Origin: Mytilus californianus
Taxonomy: Eukaryota > Mollusca > Bivalvia > Mytilida > Mytilidae
Direction: 5' to 3'
Length of the DNA stretch: 64,000 bases
Assembly: GCF_021869535.1 (NCBI RefSeq)
Contig: NW_026262701.1
Coordinates: forward strand, 2,247,501 to 2,311,500
Both the position numbers and the translations under genes were made by a program. Below are positions 32,946-44,449 of the stretch, piece after piece; the first letter of the stretch is position 1; each line of letters starts with the position of its first letter. The notes beneath the pieces were generated by a model, which worked only from the letters and a program-made list of their open reading frames with translations, made no database searches and was not told the DNA's origin.

Positions 32946-33610
32946 TATATTTTGTAGCTTAGGTGCTTGAAGTGAAAGAAAATGTTGATGTATTCTTCTA
33001 CAACAAACTTCTATAAAGCCTGCATACTGAAATACAGCAGGCCTTCTTATTCTATTAAAGATATAATTGTCATTTGAAATCTCATTGCGATATGACCACG
33101 ACTTTTGTTTCTCAGAATTAATTGAAAGTGATCATTTAAGTTGCATGGGTGACAAGAAATGAAACATATATTAATTAGAGTGTTAATTTGTAATAGGATA
33201 GAGAACAACAGGTTTGAAATTTGATTCTAGACTACCCATTCCAAAAATATATTATATCGTATCTCTGACTACTAATCACAATTGATTCTATGATATAAAG
33301 TATGCTGTATCGGTTATTTATTTAAGTAAGTTATTGATAGTACAAATTAAGAATGAAACTACATTCTCATTCCAATTGACAATAACAATTACAAAAACAA
33401 GTCAGTCTGTAATATTAAGTTGTATCATTTATTTATGTAAGTAAGTAATTATAAGTACAGATTTAAAATAAATCTAAATTTATATTTCACAATAACATTG
33501 AAATGAAACAAAGATGTACATCATATCTCCTTAACATAGAAATTAATGTTAAATAAAATCAATATTCTTAAGGCCCTCTTGCTCTTGTTATTCTGCATGC
33601 AGATAAAAAC

Positions 33611-33856
33611 ATGGCGATGCTACTCGATTTTCTATATAGTCTGTGTGGACTTTGTTTGGTCGTCATCTTTTGTTTTCATCCAGCCATGGCGTTGTCAGTT
33701 TCCGTTCGACTTCTGGGGTTGGCTTTCAAGTTTGATGCAATCATTACTGCGTTTAGTAACTACCGATTCCGCCAGATGCGACGAAGCGTGATCAGAAAAA
33801 TTCAGCGATATTGTCCATTATTATGCTGTCTAATGTTTTACAAAGAAGCATCTTAA
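33611..33856 (+). CDS. Hypothetical small frame with hydrophobic N-terminus (D3 copy)
   Basis: The frame starts MAMLLDFLYSLCGLCLVVI, signal-peptide-like, then ALSVSVRLLGLAFKFD. In D4 (37774-37944) and D5 (50836-51006) the frame ends at a shared TGA after 56 codons; in D3 that TGA has become CGA and it reads on antisense through the ANK3 stop to 33856. In D1 (12262) and D2 (about 23880) it is broken. By-eye comparison of D4 with D5 gives about 16 replacement and 3 silent codon differences, which is not what purifying selection produces. It is probably a chance frame in the ANK 3' flank. Confidence 0.2.
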   Translation: MAMLLDFLYSLCGLCLVVIFCFHPAMALSVSVRLLGLAFKFDAIITAFSNYRFRQMRRSVIRKIQRYCPLLCCLMFYKEAS

Positions 33857-34196
33857 CTTGGAACAGTTTATTTTGCTCACAATAGTCCATAGCCGTTCTT
33901 CCTGACGAGTCCTTCTTCATGATGTAAGCACCTTTGTTTAATAAAAACTGTACAAAATTTAGAATGTCTTTTTCGTTCGACTTTGACCGACATGCGGTGA
34001 TAAGTAATGTAGACTTTGAAGAGTTTTTAAAGTTAACATTAGTATATCCCTTCAACTGTAGTTGAGCCATTGCAAGATTCCCGCTAATTACAAAGTTAAA
34101 TAAATCCTGGAAATCCTCTTCTAATTTGCCCATTACGAACTGATTTTTTTTCGAACACTTATGAAGTTTTTCACTAATGTTAGAAAGCAAACCCAT
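33792..34196 (-). CDS. ANK3: small ankyrin-repeat protein
   Basis: Intact 134-codon ORF MGLLSNISEKLHKCSKKNQF ending DNIAEFF, with three ankyrin-like repeats as in ANK2. The open frame extends 28 codons upstream (to 34280, MLREYHWMKS), but that part covers the CACGTG/TATAAAA region and is not open in ANK2, so MGLLS at 34196 is preferred. It differs from ANK4 by only a few residues (KKN versus TKN; KDIL versus KEIL). Its 3' end overlaps a plus-strand frame in antisense. Confidence 0.8.
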   Translation of the reverse strand: MGLLSNISEKLHKCSKKNQFVMGKLEEDFQDLFNFVISGNLAMAQLQLKGYTNVNFKNSSKSTLLITACRSKSNEKDILNFVQFLLNKGAYIMKKDSSGRTAMDYCEQNKLFQVKMLLCKTLDSIIMDNIAEFF

Positions 34197-34231
34197 GATT
34201 TCTTTTAATGCGTTTGAGTAAGCGTCCTCCG

Positions 34232-34252
34232 TTTTATAGTTACAATCACGTG
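34232..34252 (-). promoter_or_regulatory. ANK3 proximal promoter: CACGTG plus TATAAAA
   Basis: CACGTG 34247-34252 and TATAAAA 34232-34238 (minus strand); ATG 36 bp away. Same layout as ANK1, 2 and 4. Confidence 0.55.
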
Positions 34253-34538
34253 ATTTCATCCAATGATATTCTCTTAACAAAAGCTAGAAAGGTTGAGTTG
34301 TTTACATTCGTCACATTTTGAAGTGTGAAATCAAAAACGTTGTTTTAAAATCAAAATCAAGCTGTGCCGTATACAACTATTGTATCCCTGCAAACAATGT
34401 ATCACAAATCACTCTTTAAATAAAGACACATTTCTGGTCCAAAATTGAATATTTTGTTTATTTCTTCAAATGTACTTCTCAAATAGGAAAGATCCATAAA
34501 ATCAAGACATAGAAATAAGTTAGACAATCTTAAAATGT

Positions 34539-34567
34539 TGACGTCATTATATGCGTATTTTCCACAG
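34539..34567 (-). promoter_or_regulatory. ANK3 distal block with CRE-like TGACGTCA
   Basis: TGACGTCA 34539-34546 followed by TTATATGCGTATTTTCCACA, 343 bp before the ATG. Confidence 0.45.
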
Positions 34568-35245
34568 AAATGAGAAAGAACTGATGAGTTTATGCTGTTT
34601 TCGTCTAATTGTCTATCCCATCTATCACGTCAACAAGAAAGAAAAAAAAACTAAAATTTAATAGAAGCTTTTCAATAATAATGCCAACTCATATGAAGTT
34701 GCTATTTCTATTTGGCAATATTTTCCTATCCAAAATATTATCAAAACCGAAACAACGGAAATTTTACAAAATTTTGTAATGGTTTGTTGACAAGGTAACT
34801 GTTTTGTTTTCGAAAAGCATTTTGCTTACCAATAATAGAGTAAATGTAAGATCATGAACGGTAACTTTTAAATGTATTTAATTTTGACCCACAATGGGCT
34901 GTATTGTGTTTACCGCCTTATGTAAAATTCTACTAGAGTCAGGGTGATTAGAAGCTTGATATCTTTAGTTCTGGAATAATATGGGCCTTATTGTGTTTAA
35001 TCTTGTTACTTCAATACTATCAGACTCAGGGAGATAAAAAGCTTGAAGTATTTAATTTAAGACTACTATTGATCTTATTGTGTTGACTCCTTTATCTACA
35101 ATTCTGTTTGACTCAAAGCTATTCAAAGCTTGACATATATCATAGAGACTTTTATATTGTGGACGACCCACCAGGTATTAACATCTGCATGTCTTTTTTT
35201 ATTTTGGTTGATGTCTCAATGGCACATACATCAAGTTTCCTTTCG

Positions 35246-35700
35246 GTAAAATGACAAATCAGATGACTTCTCTGGTTTCCTAAGATCTAAGACCGCAAAA
35301 GCATAACGCTGTTGAGTGAACTAAAGACACATCGTATCAGTCATCCTATTTGTTAGGGTAAGTACTAGTTCGTTCCAAAGTCTCAGTTGATGAAGTCACA
35401 ATCGAGGAAATAAGTGCCAAAAAAAATGATTTCGACAATTTGATCAAATCCTTTGTCATCTCGGTCAACAAATAATCTATACGGTGGCACCCGTAATTTT
35501 CCGAAAGGATGATTTCAATTTTTCCACAAGGAAACAGAGTCCATTAGATACATAGTTTTTGTCATATTGTTTAAATGTCTTAATTTGTCAATATCTTTAT
35601 TATTATTAGCCTTTCAAACTTAAGTATACTTTCCGTGTCTTGATTTTGATATGTTTAACGCATCATTTTCCAATCAGCAGTACTACGTTGTAATAAAAAA
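35246..35700. other. Spacer between D3 and D4
   Basis: About 35455-35525 is a remnant of the PLE-B C-terminus (minus; GGTGGCACCCGTAATTTTCC, GGATGATTTCAA). About 35520-35700 (TCCACAAGGAAACAGAGTCC, ATGTCTTAATTTGTCAAT, TTTCCAATCAGCAGTACTAC) matches 52625-52690 and 53080-53200 right of D5, so this spacer is part of the older duplication unit. No gene. Confidence 0.55.
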
Positions 35701-35766
35701 AAGAAACTATATTTAACTCATCATAGATACCAGCATTAAAAAATGTATTATCGAGAATTGAATCAA

Positions 35767-36000
35767 TTAGTATTTTGATGGTTTGTTTCCAATTGAAAGA
35801 TTCAGGCTCACGATATTTCGGCCCTTTGATAATGCATTTTGCAGAGATTTTGTATTGCCAATGTTCAAGTGACCAGTTATAACGTGACCAGCCAGATTAT
35901 ATACAACTTGGGAACTGGCACAGGTGCTAAGAGGTTTATACTTGAAGTCTTTGACACTGAATTCCTGCAACGCGTGTAATGCCATCAGGCTAAATGTCAA
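35767..36000 (-). pseudogene. PLE N-terminal fragment in D4
   Basis: Duplicate of 31602-31835 with the same frame (CASSQVVYNLAGHVITGHLN). Confidence 0.65.
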
Positions 36001-37954
36001 CTATCCTAACGTAATTGTTCTGTTTTAAGGCAGATGTGTGAATGTTTCAAAAGAAAAATGTTAGTATATTTCTGAAATTAAAGACCTAAATTAGAGAACA
36101 ATGATTGGATTCTCTAACGTCATTAGATTGTTGTTTTATTTATAAATGTACGATTCAATCTTCGTCGGTAAAAAACAAATGAAACACAATATATATATAT
36201 GTTCATATCTGGATTAAACTTTTCTTATTTCTAAAAAGCCGTTTAATAGAATAGAACAAGAAAATTGGTTTTTATTTCATAAGATTTAAACATTATATGA
36301 TTTTATTTTACATTTTGAACCAGCAATAAATATCTTTGATGTTTTCAGAATTTGATTTTCGTCATATTTTTTTGATTAGCAAAACTATTCTTTCTATACA
36401 TCCCAAGTAGTTTTCATAGCCCTATTTTATTTGTTAATGTTCTTCTTACTGAACTTTAGATAAAGTGTACAAGATATACATTTTGATTTCCCTTACCTTG
36501 AAAGCTATGTAAAAACAGACAATTAGGATTGTTTGAAAATTCAACTAAACGAGAAGAGATGAATTATACTGCTGTGAACTTCTTATACCTGATAATTAAG
36601 TATCCATCTCCAAGTTGATACAATTTGTACGTGCTTGTGCCACCTATCAGACATTCATTGATAGATGTAGAGGGTTTAATTGTTGACCGACATAGAAAAG
36701 GGGGTACAAAGATGACAATTGATCTACTTTTGTTTCCGTAATCACAATTCTAGCTAAAGATTATTATCACATGTACGTTATAACCGGATTGGTACTGGTA
36801 CATTATATCATGAACAACATTACAGATTCAAGTAGCGAAGCAAATACACCTTACACGTCCTTAGGTGAAATAAACTGCAACTATCATCGTCAATGAAACG
36901 GACACTGAACAATAAAATACAAGCATTAAGACAGGTTTGTTATCATGTTTTACCCATCATTTCTTTCGGGAAATGCCTGTACCAAGTCAGGAATATGGCA
37001 CTTGTTTTTCACTTGTTCCATTGCTTCATAGCGTTTGATTTTGTTAGTTTTTATTACTCTACCTTTTTTAACTTGTCTTTGTATTGGTATTTTTATTTTG
37101 TTTGATTGTATATTTTGTAGCTTAGGTGCTTGAAGTGAAAGAAAATGTTGATGTATTCTTCTACAACAAACTTCTATAAAGCCTGCATACTGAAATGCAG
37201 CAGGCCTTCTTATTCTATTAAAGATATAATTGTCATTTGAAATCTCATTGCGATATGACCACGACTTTTGTTTCTCAGAATTAATTGAAAGTGATCATTT
37301 AAGTTGCATGGGTGACAGGAAATGAAACATATATTAATTAGAGTGTTAATTTGTATTAGGATAGAGAACAACAGGTTTGAAATTTGATTCTAGACTACCC
37401 ATTCCAAAAATATATTATATCGTATCTCTGACTACTAATCACAATTGATTCTATGATATAAAGTATGCTGTATCGGTTATTTATTTAAGTAAGTTATTGA
37501 TAGTACAAATTAAGAATGAAACTACATTCTCATTCCAATTGACAATAACAATTACAAAAACAAGTCAGTCTGTAATATTAAGTTGTATCATTTATTTATG
37601 TAAGTAAGTAATTATAAGTACAGATTTAAAATAAATCTAAATTTATATTTCACAATAACATTGAAATGAAACGAAGATGTACATCATATCTCCTTAACAT
37701 AGAAATTAATGTTAAATAAAATCAATATTCTTAAGTCCCTCTTGCTCTTGTTATTCTGCATGCAGATAAAAACATGGCGATGCTACTCGATTTTCTATAT
37801 AGTCTGTGTGGACTTTGTTTGGTCGTCATCTTTTGTTTTCATCCAGCCATGGCGTTGTCAGTTTCCGTTCGACTTCTGGGATTGGCTTTCAAGTTTGATG
37901 CAATCATTACTGCGTTTAGTAACTACCGATTCCGCCAGATGTGACGAAGTGTGA

Positions 37955-38359
37955 TCAGAAAAATTCAGCGATATTGTCCATTATTATGCTGTCTAATGTT
38001 TTACAAAGAAGCATCTTAACTTGGAACAGTTTATTTTGCTCACAATAGTCCATAGCCGTTCTTCCTGACGAGTCTTTCTTCATGATGTAAGCACCTTTGT
38101 TTAATAAAAACTGTACAAAATTAAGAATTTCTTTTTCGTTCGACTTTGACCGACATGCGGTGATAAGTAATGTAGACTTTGAAGAGTTTTTAAAGTTAAC
38201 ATTAGTATATCCCTTCAGCTGTAGTTGAGCCATTGCAAGATTCCCGCTAATTACAAAGTTAAATAAATCCTGGAAATCCTCTTCTAATTTGCCCATTACG
38301 AACTGATTTTTTGTCGAACACTTATGAAGTTTTTCACTAATGTTAGAAAGCAAACCCAT
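37955..38359 (-). CDS. ANK4: small ankyrin-repeat protein
   Basis: Intact 134-codon ORF MGLLSNISEKLHKCSTKNQF, three ankyrin-like repeats, ending SIIMDNIAEFF. It is nearly identical to ANK3. As in ANK3, the frame is open upstream to 38443, but the conserved start is at 38359. Compared by eye with ANK5 it shows about 14 amino-acid replacements and about 15 silent codon changes, which suggests purifying selection between these copies. Confidence 0.8.
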   Translation of the reverse strand: MGLLSNISEKLHKCSTKNQFVMGKLEEDFQDLFNFVISGNLAMAQLQLKGYTNVNFKNSSKSTLLITACRSKSNEKEILNFVQFLLNKGAYIMKKDSSGRTAMDYCEQNKLFQVKMLLCKTLDSIIMDNIAEFF

Positions 38360-38394
38360 GATTTCTTTTAATGTGTTTGAGTAAGCGTCCTCCG

Positions 38395-38415
38395 TTTTAT
38401 AGTTACAATCACGTG
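38395..38415 (-). promoter_or_regulatory. ANK4 proximal promoter: CACGTG plus TATAAAA
   Basis: CACGTG 38410-38415 and TATAAAA 38395-38401 (minus strand); ATG 36 bp away. Confidence 0.55.
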
Positions 38416-38702
38416 ATTTCATCCAATGATATTCTCTTAACAAAAGCTAGAAAGGTTGAGTTGTTTACCATTCGTCACATTTTGAAGTGTAAAATCAAAA
38501 ACGTTGTTTTAAAATCAAAATCAAGCTGTGCCGTATACAACTATTGTATCTCTGCAAACAATGTATCACAAATCACTCTTTAAATAAAGACACATTTCTG
38601 GTCCAAAATTGAATATTTTGTTTATTTCTTCAAATGTACTTCTCAAATAGGAAAGATCCATAAAATCAAGACATAGAAATAAGTTAGACAATCTTAAAAT
38701 GT

Positions 38703-38731
38703 TGACGTCATTATATGCGTATTTTCCACAG
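38703..38731 (-). promoter_or_regulatory. ANK4 distal block with CRE-like TGACGTCA
   Basis: TGACGTCA 38703-38710 with the conserved TTATATGCGTATTTTCC continuation, 344 bp before the ATG. Confidence 0.45.
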
Positions 38732-39704
38732 AAATGAGAAAGAACTGATAAGTTTATGCTGTTTTCGTCTAATTGTCTATCCCATCTATCACGTCAACAA
38801 GAAAGAAAAAAAACCCTGAAATTTAATAGAAGCTTTGCAATAATAATGCCACCTCATATGAAGTTGCTATTTCTATTTGGCAATATTTTCCTATCCAAAA
38901 TATTATCAAAACCGAAACAATGGAAAAAAAGAAATTTTACAAAATATTCCTATTTTGTAATGGTTTGTTGACAAGGTAACTGTTTTGTTTTCGAAAAGCA
39001 TTTTGCTTACCAATAATAGAGTAAATGTAAGATCATGAACGGTAACTTTTAAATGTATTTAATTTTGACCCACTATGGGCTGTATTGTGTTTACCGCCTT
39101 ATGTAAAATTCTATTAGAGTCAGGGTGATTAGAAGCTTGATATATTTAGTTCTGGAATAATATGGGCCTTATTGTGTTTAATCTTGTTACTTCAATACTA
39201 TCAGACTCAGGGAGATAAAAAGCTTGAAGTATTTAATTTAAAGACTACTATTGATCTTATTGTGTTGACTCCTTTATCTACAATTCTGTTTGACTCAAAG
39301 CTATTCAAAGCTTGACATATATCATAGAGACTTTTATATTGTGGACGACCCACCAAGTATTAACATCTGCATGTCTTTTTTTATTTTGGTTGATGTCTCA
39401 ATGGCACATACATCAAGTTTCCTTTGATGCAAATATTTATTACACACAAATGCTTAAGAATTTCCTTAATGCAAAGAAGCCACATGATCTTTCTCTTATT
39501 CATAGTAAAGTTTAAATCTTTATTAGGAGTGTTCATATAACCTTGAAAAATGAATAAACATTGACAAATAAACAAATCATTAACTTCGTCTGATATTTAA
39601 ATGAACACGACTGTTGACCTTTAAGTTACATTGGCATTTCTAGTTTCACCGTTAGCTGATAGATTCTGAAATATTGACCTTTCATCCTGTAGTATACATT
39701 TTTA

Positions 39705-40480
39705 AATAAAGGCAACAGTAGTATACCGCTGTTCAAAAGTCATAAATTGATTGAGAGAAAACAAATCCGGGTTACAAACTAAAACCGAGGGTAACACATC
39801 AACTATAAGAAGAAAACAACGAAATAACAGAACTCAGAAGTGGAACAAAAAACAAACAACAATGCAACATTCAAAGAAACGAACTATTAAATAACAACTG
39901 CCATATTCCTGACTTGGTACAGGACATTTTAAGAAAAAATGGTGGGTTGAACCTGGTTTTGTGGCTAGCCAAACCTCCGCGTTTTATGACAATATTAAAT
40001 ATACCGCTAAAACGACAACATTACATGACGGGAACAGAGTACAAATAAATGCAAAAACACCAAAGACAGAGAAATACACAAAATAAATAATAAAATAGTA
40101 CATTTGGACATGTTAACCACACAATAACAACGAATAACTAAAATAATTTAGAACAGTACACAAAAACAGTTTAATAGAATTACGAAGTGTGTGTCTTGAA
40201 CATGAATGGGTCAACGCCACAAAAAGAAATGTCACAGGTCTTTTAAATTACTAAAAATTGGATATAAATCAAGATTAGGTTTCTAATTATGTTATTTGAT
40301 GTACGTTATAACAATTACAAGAATATTAATATATAGAATTGTGTTAGTAATAGTGCAACTAACTATGTCGGCCTTTCTGCCAAATCAAACTGTATAAAAC
40401 AAAAAAATCCTGTGCACATAGTTGCTTTAAACTAAAATCATACAAATGAACTGGGTGGTTAATTATCTTTACTTTTACAT
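39705..40480 (-). mobile_element. PLE-C 3' end, truncated insertion
   Basis: The plus strand starts AAATAAAGGCAACAGTAGTATACCGCTG (reverse complement of the PLE-C terminus) and runs through AAACCTCCGCGTTTTATGAC to a block near 40400-40470 (ATCCTGTGCACATAGTTGC) that matches the reverse complement of about 59985-60060. About 0.75 kb of tail is present and no coding part. A sister copy is at 45830-46480. Confidence 0.65.
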
Positions 40481-40489
40481 ACGAATAGA

Positions 40490-41260
40490 AAAAAAAGACA
40501 GAATCATAACTCATTATTGTACATGAAATAGTTTTTAGATAATAATGTTGCTCATATAAGTTTTGATAAAAAAGTATTCGTCATATGGCCATATAGGTAA
40601 AATATATAAATTTGACTTGTTAATGACGTCATAGTAACATGACAAATGACTTCAGTATTTTTATTTCTTGAATTTTGTCTCACATATTTGCCTTATGTCT
40701 TCGATGTCTTCGTCTACATAAGACCCATCAGTGACGCTCAGATCAAAAAAGTTCGAAAGCCAAAACAAGTACAAAGTTGAAGAGCAATGAGGACCAAAAG
40801 TTACAAAAAGTTGTGCCAAATACGGCTAAGGTTATATGCCTTGGATTAGAAAATCCTTAGTATTTAGAATAATTCATACTAAGCCTCCTACTTGTATAAT
40901 ATATTAACTTGTTCATTTATTAATAAAATTAATACAATTTTGAATGGCATGAGAAGGGTTTCTATTTTTTCAATTCAATGGACCAATTATTAGCTCATAT
41001 CGAATATCTTCCATTTCTAACCATTACTGTAGTCATCAATTTCGATCTGACAAAGAAATGAAAAAAAAAATTATGATCAAATCCTAATGAACATAAAATG
41101 TTCTTTTTCTTCAAAATTCGTGAATAGAAATCGAATAAGACAATTATTATTTTAGATGATAACACAATGTTGACTTCTGTACACCTATTTTTGACAATTT
41201 TACCTACTGTGTCTGTTTGTTTTGTTCACGCATCGTTGTCAATATAATGGAATTTGATGC
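40490..41260. other. Non-coding repeat mosaic
   Basis: About 40500-40690 is a partial 317-bp TGACGTCA unit (GTTAATGACGTCATAGTAAC at about 40620). About 40710-40870 is R7 (ACCCATCAGTGACGCTCAG). About 40910-41110 matches 27800-28020 and 54770-54980. No gene. Confidence 0.55.
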
Positions 41261-41264
41261 GAAA

Positions 41265-41400
41265 TGCCTGTATCAAGTCAGGAATATGACAGTTGTTATC
41301 CATTCGTTTGATGAGTTTGAGCTTTTGATTTTGCCATTTGATTAGGGACTTTCCTTTTTGAATTTTCCTCGGAGTTCATTATTTTTGTGATTTTATTTTT
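41265..41400 (+). repeat. PLE-A tail R3, terminal part
   Basis: CCTGTATCAAGTCAGGAATA, ATTAGGGACTTTCC, CCTCGGAGTTCATTATTTTT, ending GTGATTTTATTTTT. Solo truncated tail. Confidence 0.6.
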
Positions 41401-41673
41401 CATTGAGATTTTATATAATATAATTTGGATATTTTCCAATCTGTCCAAAAGAAATATTTATTACTGAAGTATTAATTTTGTGGTTAAGTATAAATTTTTA
41501 TAATTGTTTGTATTTGTTTCACTGAACGCAAAATAATCATACAAGAGACACAGTTTAGTCTGTCTCTCACCTTGATTTCTACGTTAACAAAGAAAGTGAG
41601 TGTCGGATAAAATTTAAACTTAATAATAGAAATTCACTTATGATGAACTTCTCACATACAACATTGTATAAGA

Positions 41674-42303
41674 GAGGCGAAAGATACTAAAGGGATATTC
41701 AAACTCGAATGTCGAAAACAATATGACATTGCCATGACAAAAACAAAAAAAAACGACCATAAACAAATAACAGTATACAAAAAACAAAATAGAAAACTAA
41801 AGACTAAGAAACACGAACCCCACCAAAAATCTCGGGTCATCTCATGTGCTCCTGACGAGTAAGCAAATCCTGCCCCACTAGTGGTACCCGTCCTGTTGCT
41901 AAGGTAGGTAAAAACCCGGTGATAAGTCTAATTCGATAGGTCACATTAGAGAAAAAAGGACGGGATTGTGGTTAAGACAATATTGGAACATATCCATCGT
42001 CATCCGTGAAACAGATATTCCGAGAATAGCGGTCAACTAACCCGTGATGACGTCCGTAAATTTTTCAAAGGGATGATTTCAACTTTACCATTTTGAACTC
42101 TTGCTTATATAGGTTAATTGTAAGCAGCGACCCTCTTACATGGAAATCATGATTGGAAATGCAAGCTCTGGTATATTGTATCATTGACCTGGGATATATA
42201 TACTCTATATGAATGAGATAGATGCGTTCATCACAGTCACCAAACTGAATTAATTAGCGAGAAGACATCATCTAATATCGGAACATGAAGTTAAAGAATA
42301 AAA
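41674..42303 (-). mobile_element. PLE-B copy, truncated, with internal deletion
   Basis: From the right, minus strand: a short piece of the Y.DDV.SL region (about 42270), a direct join to YGVYISQ-like sequence (about 42190), C-terminal KLKSS and GRHH-type sequence (about 42080-42040), then the PLE-B tail (GGTACCACTAGTGGGGCAGG, minus strand, near 41885) ending CCTCTT at about 41676. The flanks (CACATACAACATTGTAT and GAAGTTTATATATCTAAATG) are nearly adjacent in the paralogous sequence at about 28500-28525, so the insertion is about 630 bp. Confidence 0.65.
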
Positions 42304-43170
42304 CTAGTTTTGAAGTTTATATATCTAAATGATTAGATTTTCACGCGCTTGTGTTACCTACCAAAGGTTTTCTGATAGAAAATTGTTATTTGACAGGGAC
42401 GCTACTGCCTTCAAGGAATTTTCAGGTCATTAAATATTCTTTTACTTGGTTGACTTATATAAAAAAAAGCTATTGTAAGGATAACTGTGGATTTTTATCC
42501 TTTTCTTTCGTAATCACACTTATTCCTATGTATGATTATCAACCTTTGCAAGGAGTAATGACCGCATCATAACAAGCAACGAACAACATGTCAGGTTCTC
42601 AGAGTGGAGTAAAGCAAAGACATCTTACTTTTCGATCATTCGACCGTTTTCTTTATTTTTCTATGTTGAATTCTGTAATCATTTATTTGTCAGTGACAGA
42701 ATGTTTGTATCTTTCGTTCATTTGTCTTTCCTTTATCCTGGAAATTGTAACTTTTTTTTGTGATTTCAATCTTTCACCTTCGGTTATGTTATAAAGTTTA
42801 AAACACTTTTATGTACTAACGTTTAATGAGTTTAAATATGTCTATTCACAGAAAATCAAGCTATTTTTACAAATACATAGCCAAAGCTAGAAAGGATAAG
42901 TTGTTTACAATTCGAAGCATTTTGAAGTTTGAAATACATCATATTGTATTTAAACCACAATGAACTACAGTATCACTGCAAACAGTATATCAGAAATCAC
43001 TATCGTCTTGCAAAATATTGAACAATGATTATTGCTACAATGTTTGCATTACCAAAAAATATCAATTACTAGAACTAGCAAAAACTGGTAAATATTTTCA
43101 AATGCAGATATTCAAGCGATTGTTTTGAACAGGTCGCTTCTATTTGACTTAATGAAAAAAAAATGAAAAA
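42304..43170 (+). repeat. Second inverted pair IR2, left arm
   Basis: Aligns in reverse complement with about 55370-56200. Landmarks: CTTGTGTTACCTACCAAAGG, TTGTTATTTGACAGGGACGC, ACAACATGTCAGGTTCTCAG, AGAAAATCAAGCTATTTTTAC and ACTAGAACTAGCAAAAAC. The first 150 bases contain a PLE-type C-terminal piece (readable as CVTYQRFSDRKLLFDRDAT). Confidence 0.6.
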
Positions 43171-43980
43171 TCTAAGAAAAAAATAATTTAAAATATTTAT
43201 GCGTCTGAAATGTTTTTTTCTGGATAAACCTTTAACAGGTACGCTCAAAGTCTTACATTTGAAAGCCTAAGATCTATACGTACTGAAAAACTAAAATAGT
43301 TATATGACAAAAGGGCCATATAGTTGCTTACTTCTACGCCATTTGGTTTCTGTTGGAGGATTGTCTCGTTGGGAATCTTCTCGTTTTAATAATAATAGCC
43401 AAATCCATGTAAGTTTAATTATTGTGAAAGAATTTGGAACCTTCGTATCTTGTCCAAATGAATAAACAAGTGTTCAGTATGTCTCCTCGTAGCAAAATGA
43501 ATTGCTTTATGGTGAGTTTTTTTGTAGAAGAAACGCGCGTCTAGCGTACAAAATTTTAATTCTGGTAATTATGAGTTGTATTATTAACTATACATAAACA
43601 GTACAATTCTACTAAAAATTTCATATCGGTCAAATTAGTTCTTTCAGTTCGATCAAGTCCAAATTATATGTAAAACAATATTACAAGTTATATATCCTCA
43701 ATTGGTAACATGGGGAAAATTTTGGTTTACAACATTGAGTACAAACCTAGTATTGTTCCTTCGCTGTATGAGATAGCTAAGTATAGCTTATCGGGTTTTT
43801 TTGCCACAAGGTTACTCTTCACATTTTGTCGAGCGGCTGATATTTAACGATATTTATATGTAGAAATCCCATTAATCAGCCTATGTTTTGTCACTGTTAT
43901 AATCTAGCAAAAGTATAAACACATGTTATTTCTCTACCCTTTAGACAGGTATAACCCTATTCAAACTGAAATACAGATTG
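43170..43980. other. Gene-free stretch
   Basis: AT-rich, with a short inverted R7 piece at about 43510-43560 (GAAACGCGCGTCTAGCG). Nothing else recognised. Confidence 0.45.
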
Positions 43981-43984
43981 CTGA

Positions 43985-44225
43985 ATTGTTTCAACTTTGT
44001 TTCATAACACCGCTCTGATTTAAACAAAAAAAGTTCTACAACTATCATTGAAAAAATGCTTTATTGTTTAATTTATAACAAAATTGTTACGTTTAGATGA
44101 TGTGTTTTAAACACAATCGACATTTTTTTCTATGGGAACCAACAATTTATCTCTTCTTACTGACTTGTTCCTCTGTTAACAAATGGACTTACAGGAGCTT
44201 CATAGAAATAATAAAAAGTAGCAAG
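43985..44225 (+). pseudogene. PLE RT core remnant (plus)
   Basis: TTTTTCTATGGGAACCAACA followed by CTTCTTACTGACTTGTTCC is a decayed version of the PMGTNCAPLLADL segment, better kept at 55135-55170 on the minus strand. Stops in all frames. Confidence 0.55.
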
Positions 44226-44449
44226 CATCATCCTTTAACATCCTTTTCCGCTAAATAGATTATAAGTGCTTACATAATGATTCAACGTGTGGTGACTATG
44301 TTGAAAAAATATCTCGATAAAGTAAAAATTAAGTACAATATAAATACAAGGGTAAACAAAATAGATACAACACTGTAAAACCCTTCTTGTGTCCAAATTG
44401 CACCTCAGGAACAACTTGCACTAGGAACGCCTATATTCTTAAACCCGAA

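Larger units (their letters stand above)
31534..35245. repeat. Segmental duplication block D3
   Basis: Runs from GAAACTATATTTAACTCATC to TTGATGTCTCAATGGCACA and the following CATCAAGTTTCCTTT. It is repeated nearly base for base at 35701-39427. Contents, left to right: PLE N-terminal fragment (minus), leader, PLE C-terminal fragment (plus), a tail-like block at 32815-32940, small plus-strand frame, ANK3 (minus), and its upstream region. Confidence 0.9.
35701..39427. repeat. Segmental duplication block D4 (near-identical to D3)
   Basis: Tandem, same-orientation copy of 31534-35245 with an offset of about 4.16 kb, holding a PLE N-terminal fragment (35767-36000), leader, PLE C-terminal remnant (36680-36740), a small plus-strand frame (37774-37944) and ANK4. 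Differences from D3 are scattered single bases and a few indels (for example the AT-dinucleotide run near 36188 and the extra GGAAAAAAAG bases near 38925). Confidence 0.9.

Noticed and set aside
33792-34280. Longer ANK3/ANK4 start (162 codons)
   Set aside because: The extra 28 codons cover the CACGTG/TATAAAA region, are stopped in ANK2 and read differently in ANK1, so the MGLLS start is preferred.
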